Assembly: GCA_023954595.1 (NCBI GenBank)
Contig: JAGSHJ010000035.1
Coordinates: forward strand, 1 to 14,315
Direction: 5' to 3'
Source of the DNA: Bacteriovoracaceae bacterium
GTDB lineage: Bacteria; Bdellovibrionota; Bacteriovoracia; Bacteriovoracales; Bacteriovoracaceae
Length of the DNA: 14,315 bases
In this document: piece by piece, positions 6,674-13,531 of the stretch
Position numbering within the stretch: the first letter of the stretch is position 1
How the letters are laid out: every line of letters begins with the position of its first letter
Made by a program: the position numbers and the translations under genes
The notes under the pieces: model-generated
Told to the model about the DNA's origin: nothing
The model's input: the letters and a program-made list of their open reading frames with translations, nothing else
Database searches by the model: none

Positions 6674-7453
6674 ATGACAAACAAATACTCCACAGAAGAA
6701 AAAATCAAACTTTCTGGCTTTAACAACCTAACTAAGATTTTAAGTTTTAATCTTTATGATTTCTGCTTAACTTTTGGTGATGACCAGAAAGAAGAGTACA
6801 TTAACTGGATTAATGAAAAGTATTCTGCTGAGAAAATTATTGATATCTCCAGAGATATCTGCAAAATCATCGACTCTGATGTCATTTCTGAGTCTAAGAT
6901 GAACTTCGATCCAGTGGGTGCTTCTACAATGACACTTATGAGCGATGCTCAAGGTGGAAAGTGGGAAGAAGTAAAATCCACTCCTGGATATAGCGCTCAC
7001 CTTACAAAATCCCATCTAACAAGCCACACTTACCCAGATGCATCAGATCCAAATGGTATCTGCACTTATAGAGTGGACTTTGACATTGCTACTTGTGGGG
7101 ACATTATTCCTCTAAGAGCAATTAATCACTTGTTTGAAGCATTTGAGTGTGACGTTGTTTACATTGATTATGTTGTAAGAGGTTATACTCGTCTTGCTAA
7201 TGGTAAGAAGATTTATAATGACGAGTACTTCAACTCAATTCAAGATTTTATCGATCCAAAAATTTTAGAAGACTACACATATCGTTCAGACTTAAACATT
7301 CCTAGAGACCATATTTGGCAAACAAAACTTATGGCCAAGGAGTTTGGACCTGAAAGATTTGTATTCTCCAAGGAAGATGTAAACCGTCCAGATATTGATG
7401 AGAAAATGCAGAACCTTTATTCGGAGATGAAAGAAGTATTTCACCTCTACTAA
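6674..7453 (+). CDS. speD: S-adenosylmethionine decarboxylase proenzyme, E. coli type
   Basis: A 259-aa pyruvoyl enzyme that decarboxylates SAM to supply aminopropyl groups for spermidine synthesis. It aligns by eye with E. coli SpeD throughout: LSGFNNLTKILSFNLYD (13-29), the self-cleavage site LTKSHLTSHTYPD (110-122), ICTYRVDFDIATCGDI (129-144), YVVRGYTR, NSIQDF and a C-terminal KLMAKEFG. Processing should cut between Lys112 and Ser113, with Ser113 becoming the pyruvoyl group; His118 and Cys141 correspond to the helper residues. It is class 1A (long form), not the short archaeal/Bacillus form. No speE-type aminopropyltransferase is in the window. It is followed 36 nt later by the amidoligase gene with no terminator between, so the genes may share a transcript. 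Confidence 0.96.
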   Translation: MTNKYSTEEKIKLSGFNNLTKILSFNLYDFCLTFGDDQKEEYINWINEKYSAEKIIDISRDICKIIDSDVISESKMNFDPVGASTMTLMSDAQGGKWEEVKSTPGYSAHLTKSHLTSHTYPDASDPNGICTYRVDFDIATCGDIIPLRAINHLFEAFECDVVYIDYVVRGYTRLANGKKIYNDEYFNSIQDFIDPKILEDYTYRSDLNIPRDHIWQTKLMAKEFGPERFVFSKEDVNRPDIDEKMQNLYSEMKEVFHLY

Positions 7454-7489
7454 ATTTAAAGTAAAAACCAAGATTCCAGGAAGGGGACT

Positions 7490-8929
7490 ATGGGTACAGA
7501 GATTTCCAAGAAGGAAACATACAGCGAAGAAGACGAGCTTGCCTTTAAAAACAAACTTAAAGAAGAGACTGATCTTCTTCGCAAATGGTTTAAAGAACGT
7601 TCATTTAAGCACACTGGTGCAATGACCGGAATTGAACTTGAAGCATGGCTTGTTGATCAAGACATGATGCCCAATCCCTGTGGAGCTGAATTTATCAAAG
7701 AGCTCGGTATAGAGCAGATCGTTCCAGAGATTTCCAAATTTAATTTTGAAATAAATTCTAGCCCTTATGAATTAGAGGGCAAAGTATTCTCAAAGCTTCG
7801 CCAAGAGTTAAAATCCCTTTGGGGGGACTGCGCTAGCTGGACTGAGAATAATGAAGCTGCACCAGTGCTTATGGGCACTCTTGCAACTCTCAGAGACAAT
7901 ATGTTGGATCTAGAGAACATGTCTCCTCAAAATCGCTATTTTGCAATTAATGACCAAATTATAAAAATGCGTGGTGGAAAACGACCAAACATTGCTTTTG
8001 AAGGCAAGGACGAAGTTAAGCTTGAATTTGAAAGTGTGCTTGTGGAATGTGCCGCAACAAGTTTACAGGTTCACTTGTCAGTGTCTCAAGATGAGGCCGC
8101 AAGATATTACAATGCTTCTTTGATCGCTTCACCATTGATGATTGCAATCAGTGCAAACTCGCCATACTTCTTTGGCAGAGAGTTGTGGGATGAATCTAGA
8201 ATTGCCGTATTTGAACAAGCGGTCGCAATGGATTGCTTTGTTGGAAATAGAGGGAACCTTATCCAAAGGGTGACTCTAGGTGATGACTTTGTAAAAGGTT
8301 GTTTGATGGAGCTATTTGAGCAAAACTTTGACCATTATCCAGTCCTTCTTCCTGAGGTTTCAGAGACAGATCCAAAGGAGATGACTCACATAAAAATGCA
8401 CAACGGAACTATTTGGCGCTGGAATCGGCCAATCATAGGAGAGAATAAAGATGGATCTCCTCATCTGAGAATAGAGCACAGGGCACCAAGTGCAGGGCCT
8501 ACTATTGTTGATTCTGTTGCGAATACAGCTTTCTTTTTAGGACTAGTGGATTACTTGGCCAACTTAGAAATCCCACCTGAGAGCTGTATTGATTTTCAAG
8601 AAGTACAAGAAAATTTCTACAAAGCAAGCCGCCAAAGCTATTACTGCAAAGTTAAATGGATCGATGGAAAAATGTGGGACATGCAAGATCTGTTATTAAA
8701 TGAAGTTTATCCACAGGTAAAGAATGCTCTTATTAAAAGAGGAATCCATAAAGATGATATAATCGAATACATGGATGAAATTATCTATCCGCGTCTGAAA
8801 AAGGGTATTAACGGTGCCCGTTGGCAAAAGGCCTTCGTTCATATGCATGGAAAGAAGTTTCAACAATTAATGGAGACCTATCTTGAAAACCAAAAGAAGG
8901 ATCTTCCAGTTCATCTTTGGAGTCTGTAG
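7490..8929 (+). CDS. GCS2/YbdK-family carboxylate-amine ligase
   Basis: A 479-aa ATP-dependent ligase of the glutamate-cysteine ligase family 2 (glutamine-synthetase-like fold). Key segments: TGIELEAWLVD at 46-56 with metal/ATP-site Glu49 and Glu51; FEINSSPYELE at 86-96; MGTLATLRD at 128-136; SLQVHLSVSQDEAARYYN at 191-208 with His195; ISANSPYFFGR at 220-230; HNGTIWRWNRP at 304-314; and LRIEHRAPSAGPT at 326-338. The family couples the gamma-carboxyl of glutamate, or a similar acid, to an amine. It is about 100 residues longer than E. coli YbdK, mostly at the N-terminus, in inserts and in a C-terminal helical extension. Many databases would call it glutamate-cysteine ligase, but the substrate cannot be read from sequence. 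The ATG has GGAAGGGG just upstream. It is followed with a 2-nt gap or overlap by an M14 hydrolase. Confidence 0.8.
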   Translation: MGTEISKKETYSEEDELAFKNKLKEETDLLRKWFKERSFKHTGAMTGIELEAWLVDQDMMPNPCGAEFIKELGIEQIVPEISKFNFEINSSPYELEGKVFSKLRQELKSLWGDCASWTENNEAAPVLMGTLATLRDNMLDLENMSPQNRYFAINDQIIKMRGGKRPNIAFEGKDEVKLEFESVLVECAATSLQVHLSVSQDEAARYYNASLIASPLMIAISANSPYFFGRELWDESRIAVFEQAVAMDCFVGNRGNLIQRVTLGDDFVKGCLMELFEQNFDHYPVLLPEVSETDPKEMTHIKMHNGTIWRWNRPIIGENKDGSPHLRIEHRAPSAGPTIVDSVANTAFFLGLVDYLANLEIPPESCIDFQEVQENFYKASRQSYYCKVKWIDGKMWDMQDLLLNEVYPQVKNALIKRGIHKDDIIEYMDEIIYPRLKKGINGARWQKAFVHMHGKKFQQLMETYLENQKKDLPVHLWSL

Positions 8930-8931
8930 TT

Positions 8932-9933
8932 TTGAATTTAAGCATACATAAAAATGTTCCTGAAGGCCTAATTGATATAACTGTTCAGGATCTTCACGCA
9001 AAGTACCCTGGGCCTTTTCTTGTTCATCTAAAAGGGCAAAAAGAAGAGGCGTTGTTTCTATCTGTTTTATTGCATGGAAACGAAGTTACAGGTCTATTTG
9101 CCCTGCAGAAACTTCTAAAAAAATACCAAGACAAAGAACTTCCAAGAGATCTAATTATATTAGTTGGAAATACAAAGGCTGCCGCTCAAGGGCAGCGCCA
9201 TCTAGAAGATCAACCAGACTATAATCGTATATGGCGTGGGGGAGATTCTCCAGAGGCCAAACTTATAGACCAAGTCATGGCCTATGTTCGTGAGTTTAAA
9301 CTATTTGCAAATATTGATGTTCACAATAACACTGGCATGAATCCATACTATGGTTGTGTAAATGTTTGCAAGCCAAAGTACTTGCATCTTGCATCTGGCT
9401 TTAGTGATAAAACTGTTTATTTTACAGAACCAAAAGAGGTTGAATCAATGGCATTCGCGCCACTTTGTCCTTCTGTGACAGTTGAAGCTGGCCTTCCTGG
9501 TAAAGCAGAAGGTGTGGATAGAGTGGTTCAGTTTGTTGAAGAGATCATGGCCCTTGATTCGTTTAACGAAAACTTCGACCCATCAAAAGTTAATGTATTT
9601 CACACTATTGGTAGAATCAAAATCTCTAAAGAGGCCAAAGTCGATTTCTTAAACTCAAAAGACTCTGATAGTGACTTTTCTTTTATTGGGAATCTAGAGA
9701 CAAAAAATTTTAGCTTCCTTCCACAGGGCACCCTTCTTGGATTTTGTAAAAATCCTTCTCTTATAAAAGTTGTGGGTAACAATGGGGAAGACATAACTGA
9801 ACATTTTATTAGAATTGAAAATAATCAAATAATAACATCTAAGATGTTTATACCTTCCATGTTCACCCAGGACCTCTATATTTTAAAAGAGGACTGCTTG
9901 GGCTATGTCATGGAAGAGTACTTCGCTATTTAA
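8932..9933 (+). CDS. M14-family aspartoacylase/succinylglutamate desuccinylase-like hydrolase
   Basis: A zinc amide hydrolase of the AstE/AspA branch of the M14 family. With a TTG start at 8932 it is 333 aa. Zinc site and catalysis: LHGNEVTG with His48 and Glu51, the NRIW segment with Arg99 as the likely carboxylate binder, IDVHNNTGMNP with His131, and TVEAGLPG with the catalytic Glu185. Residues about 215-333 form the beta-rich C-terminal domain typical of the branch. The start at 8932 has GGAG 9 nt upstream within the end of the ligase gene; a TTG at 8917 is possible but its nearest purine run is too far away. Tight coupling to the ligase suggests that it acts on a related N-acyl or gamma-glutamyl compound. 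The natural substrate is unknown; free succinylglutamate is unlikely, as no ast genes are nearby. Confidence 0.82.
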   Translation: MNLSIHKNVPEGLIDITVQDLHAKYPGPFLVHLKGQKEEALFLSVLLHGNEVTGLFALQKLLKKYQDKELPRDLIILVGNTKAAAQGQRHLEDQPDYNRIWRGGDSPEAKLIDQVMAYVREFKLFANIDVHNNTGMNPYYGCVNVCKPKYLHLASGFSDKTVYFTEPKEVESMAFAPLCPSVTVEAGLPGKAEGVDRVVQFVEEIMALDSFNENFDPSKVNVFHTIGRIKISKEAKVDFLNSKDSDSDFSFIGNLETKNFSFLPQGTLLGFCKNPSLIKVVGNNGEDITEHFIRIENNQIITSKMFIPSMFTQDLYILKEDCLGYVMEEYFAI

Positions 9934-10774
9934 AATTAATTTTCTTAAACGTTTCACTGTCCTCGCCCAAGGCCTTGATGAGGTCTTCACGAATAAGATT
10001 CATCGGAGCTGCAAAATTTATGGCATCTGGGGAATATTGAATTGCTGTTTGTTTTGTAACAACACCAATTACTTCATTGTTGTCATTAAAAATTGGGCCA
10101 CCTGAGTTTCCACCAAAGACTGTTGCATAAAAATAGATCTCGTTATCAATGTAGTGGGCACCTTTTCCTGTGGATGCATGAATTCCAAAACCTTGAGTGT
10201 TGCCTATTGCCGTTATTATAGAAGAACTACTACTAGTTATTTTCTGAGCATTGAGGACTAGTGGAGCTTGCTTTTCAAGTGCATAGCCTCTCCAACTTTT
10301 CTCCATTTCAACTAAACAGTAATCAAGTTCAGGGTTGCAGTGAATTACTTTTTCACAACCTAGTGATGCTCCATTTTGGGATGGATTTAGTCTGATGCTA
10401 AATCTTTTACACTGTTTCTTCTCTTTATTAATATCAATTACATGGTGAGCGGTGAGAATAAGATTTTCTCCAACATGGAACGCACTGCCATGAGCTTCGC
10501 TATAAACACGACGATCTTTATTCGGTCTTGCAATGAAGACCCCTTGTGCTAGATCTTTTATCTGGGCATAAAAGCTTTTTGAAATAGTAAGCCAGTCACC
10601 ATTCTTTCTTAATCTGGTTCTTTGTGAATAGTAAGGTGCTTCAACAGAGATGTTTAAATCGTCAACTTGCGCTGATTTTCCAAATACTTTAAAAAGCGGT
10701 TGGAGTTGATTCTCTGGGTTTATAGAGGCCTGGGAATTAACAACAAAAAGTAATGCTATAAATAAAATTCTCAT
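9926..10774 (-). CDS. Secreted trypsin-like serine protease
   Basis: A 282-aa secreted protease of the S1/DegP-like trypsin fold. The signal peptide is 1-16 (MRILFIALLFVVNSQA). The catalytic triad is visible: His111 in LTAHHVID, Asp151 in LDYCLVEM, and Ser224 in FGGNSGGPIFN. The GSAFHVGENLILTAHHV block (96-112) and the VIGVVTK and NFAAPMNLI segments fit the two-barrel domain. Four cysteines (122, 140, 146, 153) cluster near the Asp loop and may form disulfides in the periplasm or outside the cell. No PDZ domain follows, so it is not a full DegP/HtrA. Its 3' end overlaps the plus-strand M14 gene by 8 bp, tail to tail. No clear Shine-Dalgarno precedes the ATG. The methyltransferase gene lies 66 nt upstream on the same strand and may be co-transcribed. 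Confidence 0.88.
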   Translation of the reverse strand: MRILFIALLFVVNSQASINPENQLQPLFKVFGKSAQVDDLNISVEAPYYSQRTRLRKNGDWLTISKSFYAQIKDLAQGVFIARPNKDRRVYSEAHGSAFHVGENLILTAHHVIDINKEKKQCKRFSIRLNPSQNGASLGCEKVIHCNPELDYCLVEMEKSWRGYALEKQAPLVLNAQKITSSSSSIITAIGNTQGFGIHASTGKGAHYIDNEIYFYATVFGGNSGGPIFNDNNEVIGVVTKQTAIQYSPDAINFAAPMNLIREDLIKALGEDSETFKKINFK

Positions 10775-10840
10775 GATCTAAATGTAGCCAATCATGGGAT
10801 CTGAAACAATGCGTCGTGTAACAAATACGTACTATTGGAA

Positions 10841-12016
10841 TTATTTAGACACCTTTTTAGAAAAGATGCCAATGTTTCGAGGACTCAGCTCTGAACGGAA
10901 AAACTGTTTAAATTCAACTGCTTGGCCATGGTCTTGAAGCCATAATACTCTATCTAGAATGAGGTAGAGCTCTAATACTCGGCCTAGGGGGGACCTAATT
11001 GTCTCGGCCACAAGGTACTGGTTTAGCGTTTCGTGCTTCAGATAAAACGCAAAAAGTGATTCGAGATTCAACGTTGATGTCTGGGGAGCGTGCTTAATTG
11101 CATAATCTTTAAAAGGAAGATCGTAATCCTTGTAGTGAGCATTACCAAGTGTTTGGAAGTCTTCATTTAATTCATCATGCAAAATCATGTGAAGGACATA
11201 GCGGTACACTTTTACTTTATTACGGCGTTTAAATTCAATCAGATCAAGCTTTCGATTAGAACGTGTAGCAAGATTGAGAGCATGAAAGCTAAGTTCTAAT
11301 GGAGACTCTTTCGCAAGTTGGCTGAGATTATATTGGGAGAGTTTGTGATAGCAACATCCAAAGCTCAATGCATCCATGTCATTATTGATGTGATAGCGCA
11401 AAACATCCACAGACAGATCCCCACAGCTATGAAGACCTAAAACCAAGTCAGCTTGTCTATCAATGTTTGTTTTAGAGTTGAAATTGCATTGTTCAAATTT
11501 TAATCGTTCAAGGATCTGTGGACTATGGCTTTTAAGCTTTAGTTCGCCAGCACTTTGAAGTTTGGGATCAATATCTATGCAGTGAGAACTTTTTGAGTTG
11601 TCATAGATAAGTGCACTTGAAAGATGGCCTTTACCACTTCCAATATCCATAAAGGATTTATAGTCTTTATTTGAAAGAAAAGACTTTATTCGAGTTGCCT
11701 CATGTCTTTTCTTTGCACTCATTCCTCGCTCAATGTTTGTTGGCATCGAAATTTCTTCGAATTCAATGTCATCAATCTGAGTGAGCTCTTTTATTCTTCT
11801 GAAGTAGTTTTGCAGCTCTTCTGAGAGGTTCTTGTAATTAAGCTCACACTCTATAGAGATAAGTTCTTTATCTTCTTTTTGAATCAACTCACTGATCCAG
11901 CTCTCGTAAGGTGCCTCTAAGGCTTTAGGGTAGTGATTCAAAACCTCACTTTGGAGGAGATTGTTATGCTCAATCAAAAAATCTCGAGTGGCCTTAAATC
12001 GTCTTTGCAAATCCAT
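10841..12016 (-). CDS. METTL25/RRNAD1-like SAM-dependent methyltransferase
   Basis: A 391-aa protein with a Methyltransf_32-type Rossmann methyltransferase in its middle. The motifs match the eukaryotic METTL25/RRNAD1 group: MSAKKRHE at 99-106, the SAM-binding DIGSGKGHLSSAL at 124-136, an acidic strand end at DIDP (148-151), LGLHSCGDLS at 193-202, and FGCCYHKLS at 219-227. The GCCYHKL block is a family hallmark and probably forms the active site. Residues 1-95 are helical without a recognised domain, and 240-391 is a helical C-terminal extension as in the relatives. The substrate is not known from sequence; RNA or protein are both possible. It sits 22 bp from divergent murD, with its -10 box (TATAAC) only 6 nt from the ATG and no ribosome site, which suggests a leaderless message. 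Confidence 0.82.
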   Translation of the reverse strand: MDLQRRFKATRDFLIEHNNLLQSEVLNHYPKALEAPYESWISELIQKEDKELISIECELNYKNLSEELQNYFRRIKELTQIDDIEFEEISMPTNIERGMSAKKRHEATRIKSFLSNKDYKSFMDIGSGKGHLSSALIYDNSKSSHCIDIDPKLQSAGELKLKSHSPQILERLKFEQCNFNSKTNIDRQADLVLGLHSCGDLSVDVLRYHINNDMDALSFGCCYHKLSQYNLSQLAKESPLELSFHALNLATRSNRKLDLIEFKRRNKVKVYRYVLHMILHDELNEDFQTLGNAHYKDYDLPFKDYAIKHAPQTSTLNLESLFAFYLKHETLNQYLVAETIRSPLGRVLELYLILDRVLWLQDHGQAVEFKQFFRSELSPRNIGIFSKKVSK

Positions 12017-12051
12017 AGGCGCGTTATAGTATCAAAGCATGAAAATGGCCA
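12005..12051. promoter_or_regulatory. Overlapping divergent promoters of the methyltransferase gene and murD
   Basis: Only 22 bp separate the two ATGs (12016 minus, 12039 plus). On the plus strand TATAGT (12025-12030) ends 8 nt before the murD ATG, with TTGCAA at 12005-12010 as a weak -35. On the minus strand TATAAC (12028-12023) ends 6 nt before the other ATG, with TGGCCA (12051-12046) 17 bp away. The two -10 boxes share 4 bp, each -35 lies inside the opposite gene, and no Shine-Dalgarno fits in either leader. Confidence 0.5.
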
Positions 12052-13301
12052 TATTTGGACTGGCCCGTTCGGGTATGTCCGCTCTAAAACATCAAAGCTC
12101 TCAAGGCAGATATGAATGCTACGCTGTAAATCGTGGGACACCTAAGAGTTGGGAGTCTTATGAGCAAATATGCAAGCTGATTGATCCTGCCAATTGTGTG
12201 GATGAAGAAGAAGCTGTTGATCTTATGGGGGAGATGGACTTAATTGTTAAGTCTCCGGGCATCGCCTACACTCATCCGGCCTTAGTGAAGGCCCGTGCCA
12301 ATAAAGTTGAAATTATCTCTGAAATTGAATACGCATACAGACATTCGGATATTCCTGTTGTTGCTGTAACGGGCACCAATGGTAAAACAACCACCGCTAC
12401 CATGATCAATGAGCTATTAGAGATGCTTGGTAAGAAAGTATTCCTAGGTGGCAATATCGGTATTCCATATAGCGAAGTTCTTCTTTCTTATGAATCTTAT
12501 GATTGGGCGGTAATAGAAGTTTCAAGTTTTCAGTTGGAGAACATTAAAAGCTTTAAGCCACGCCTTGCCATTTTAACTAATATTTCACCTTCTCATGGCG
12601 AGCGCTATGACTCCCATGAGTTGTATAGAGATGCAAAGCTCAAGCTCTTTCAAAACATGAATGAGGATGACACAGCGATTGTTCCAAGATCATTTTATTC
12701 TTTAAATCTTCCATGTAATAAAAAAAGTATCAAGGCCTTGGATCAATTTGATTTTTCCAAGTCCAAGCTAGTAGGTGAGCATAATAAAGAGAACCTTTAT
12801 TGCGCCTATGTTTGTGCTCAAGAGATCATTGAAGATAAAGAGCTTGTAGACTCTACAGTTCAAAAGTACATCGATAACTTTGGTGGGGTGGAGTATCGAA
12901 TTCAATTTATAAGATCTACTCCAACTCTAGATATTTATAATGATGGAAAGAGTACGAATATGGCCTCAACACTTGCGGCTGTTGATTCATTTGAAGATAG
13001 AAAGCTTCACTTGATCTTAGGTGGAAAACTCAGAGATAGAACAATGGACTTCTCGGAACTTGTTAATAGAGACATTGAAAGTGTTTACGCTTTTGGCGAC
13101 TCTAAGGATTTTGTTCGTGAAAAACTAAATGGACATTTTTCTGTATCGACTCATTCTACAATGGAAGAGTTGTTTGAAGCTTTAAAGAGTGATGAATTGG
13201 ATGGGGTGTTACTTTTTTCGCCTGCCTTCCCGTCATTTGATTTATTTAAAAACTATGAACATAGGGCCAAGCGTTTTAATGAGTTGGCAAAAGAGTTGTG
13301 A
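12039..13301 (+). CDS. murD: UDP-N-acetylmuramoylalanine--D-glutamate ligase
   Basis: Adds D-glutamate to UDP-MurNAc-L-Ala in cytoplasmic peptidoglycan precursor synthesis. It is 420 aa, slightly short of E. coli MurD. An N-terminal UDP-binding Rossmann region (MAIFGLARSG at 3-12, IVKSPGIA at 69-76) precedes the ATPase domain with P-loop TGTNGKTT (111-118), NIGIP (139-143), EVSSFQLE (160-167) and TNISPSHGERY (180-190). Lys200 in RDAKLKLF is the expected carbamylated lysine. The C-terminal domain has YNDGKSTN (300-307, for the usual NDSKATN), LILGG (325-329) and SPAFPSFDLFKNYEHR (394-409). Small departures: Tyr286 where most enzymes have the His of an HR pair, and an altered GGKLRDRTMDF loop. 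It stands apart from mraY, murG, ftsW and other division-cluster genes. The start is ATG 12039; ATG 12045 is possible. Confidence 0.92.
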   Translation: MKMAIFGLARSGMSALKHQSSQGRYECYAVNRGTPKSWESYEQICKLIDPANCVDEEEAVDLMGEMDLIVKSPGIAYTHPALVKARANKVEIISEIEYAYRHSDIPVVAVTGTNGKTTTATMINELLEMLGKKVFLGGNIGIPYSEVLLSYESYDWAVIEVSSFQLENIKSFKPRLAILTNISPSHGERYDSHELYRDAKLKLFQNMNEDDTAIVPRSFYSLNLPCNKKSIKALDQFDFSKSKLVGEHNKENLYCAYVCAQEIIEDKELVDSTVQKYIDNFGGVEYRIQFIRSTPTLDIYNDGKSTNMASTLAAVDSFEDRKLHLILGGKLRDRTMDFSELVNRDIESVYAFGDSKDFVREKLNGHFSVSTHSTMEELFEALKSDELDGVLLFSPAFPSFDLFKNYEHRAKRFNELAKEL

Positions 13302-13442
13302 TTATTTAAAGCTTGCTGTTCTTCTTACCTGATCAGGTGTTTCTCCAGAACTTGCTTGTGCATAATTAAAGTTTTCGAACGAGATTTTGGCTATAAAGAT
13401 CCCTAAAATCACTAGAATAATCGAACTAAACTTTATGCCCAT
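13302..13442 (-). CDS. Small 46-residue membrane or secreted protein
   Basis: A short reading frame that begins ATG-GGC at 13442 and ends TAA at 13302, immediately beside the murD stop on the other strand. The protein has a charged start (MGIK), a hydrophobic segment at about 5-18 (FSSIILVILGIFIA), and a polar tail with NYAQASSGETPDQ that could carry a signal-peptidase site near Ala28-Ala30. AGGAAG lies 7 nt upstream of the ATG, well placed as a ribosome site, and a TAATAAT run further upstream could be a -10. The hydrophobic segment plus the ribosome site argue that it is real. No family is recognised. Confidence 0.6.
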   Translation of the reverse strand: MGIKFSSIILVILGIFIAKISFENFNYAQASSGETPDQVRRTASFK

Positions 13443-13531
13443 TTTTATACTTCCTAAATACTTTATTATTACTTGACTGCAGTATTCATCGGAAATTATT
13501 TAGGGAACTTTAGTTTTTATTCAGAATTTCA

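Noticed and set aside
6842..6859. Near-perfect palindrome GATATCTC-CA-GAGATATC inside speD
   Set aside because: It lies well inside the coding region and follows from an Asp-Ile-Ser-Arg-Asp-Ile codon series; no promoter is near. Its half-site resemblance to the 1617-1633 dyad has different spacing and is probably chance.
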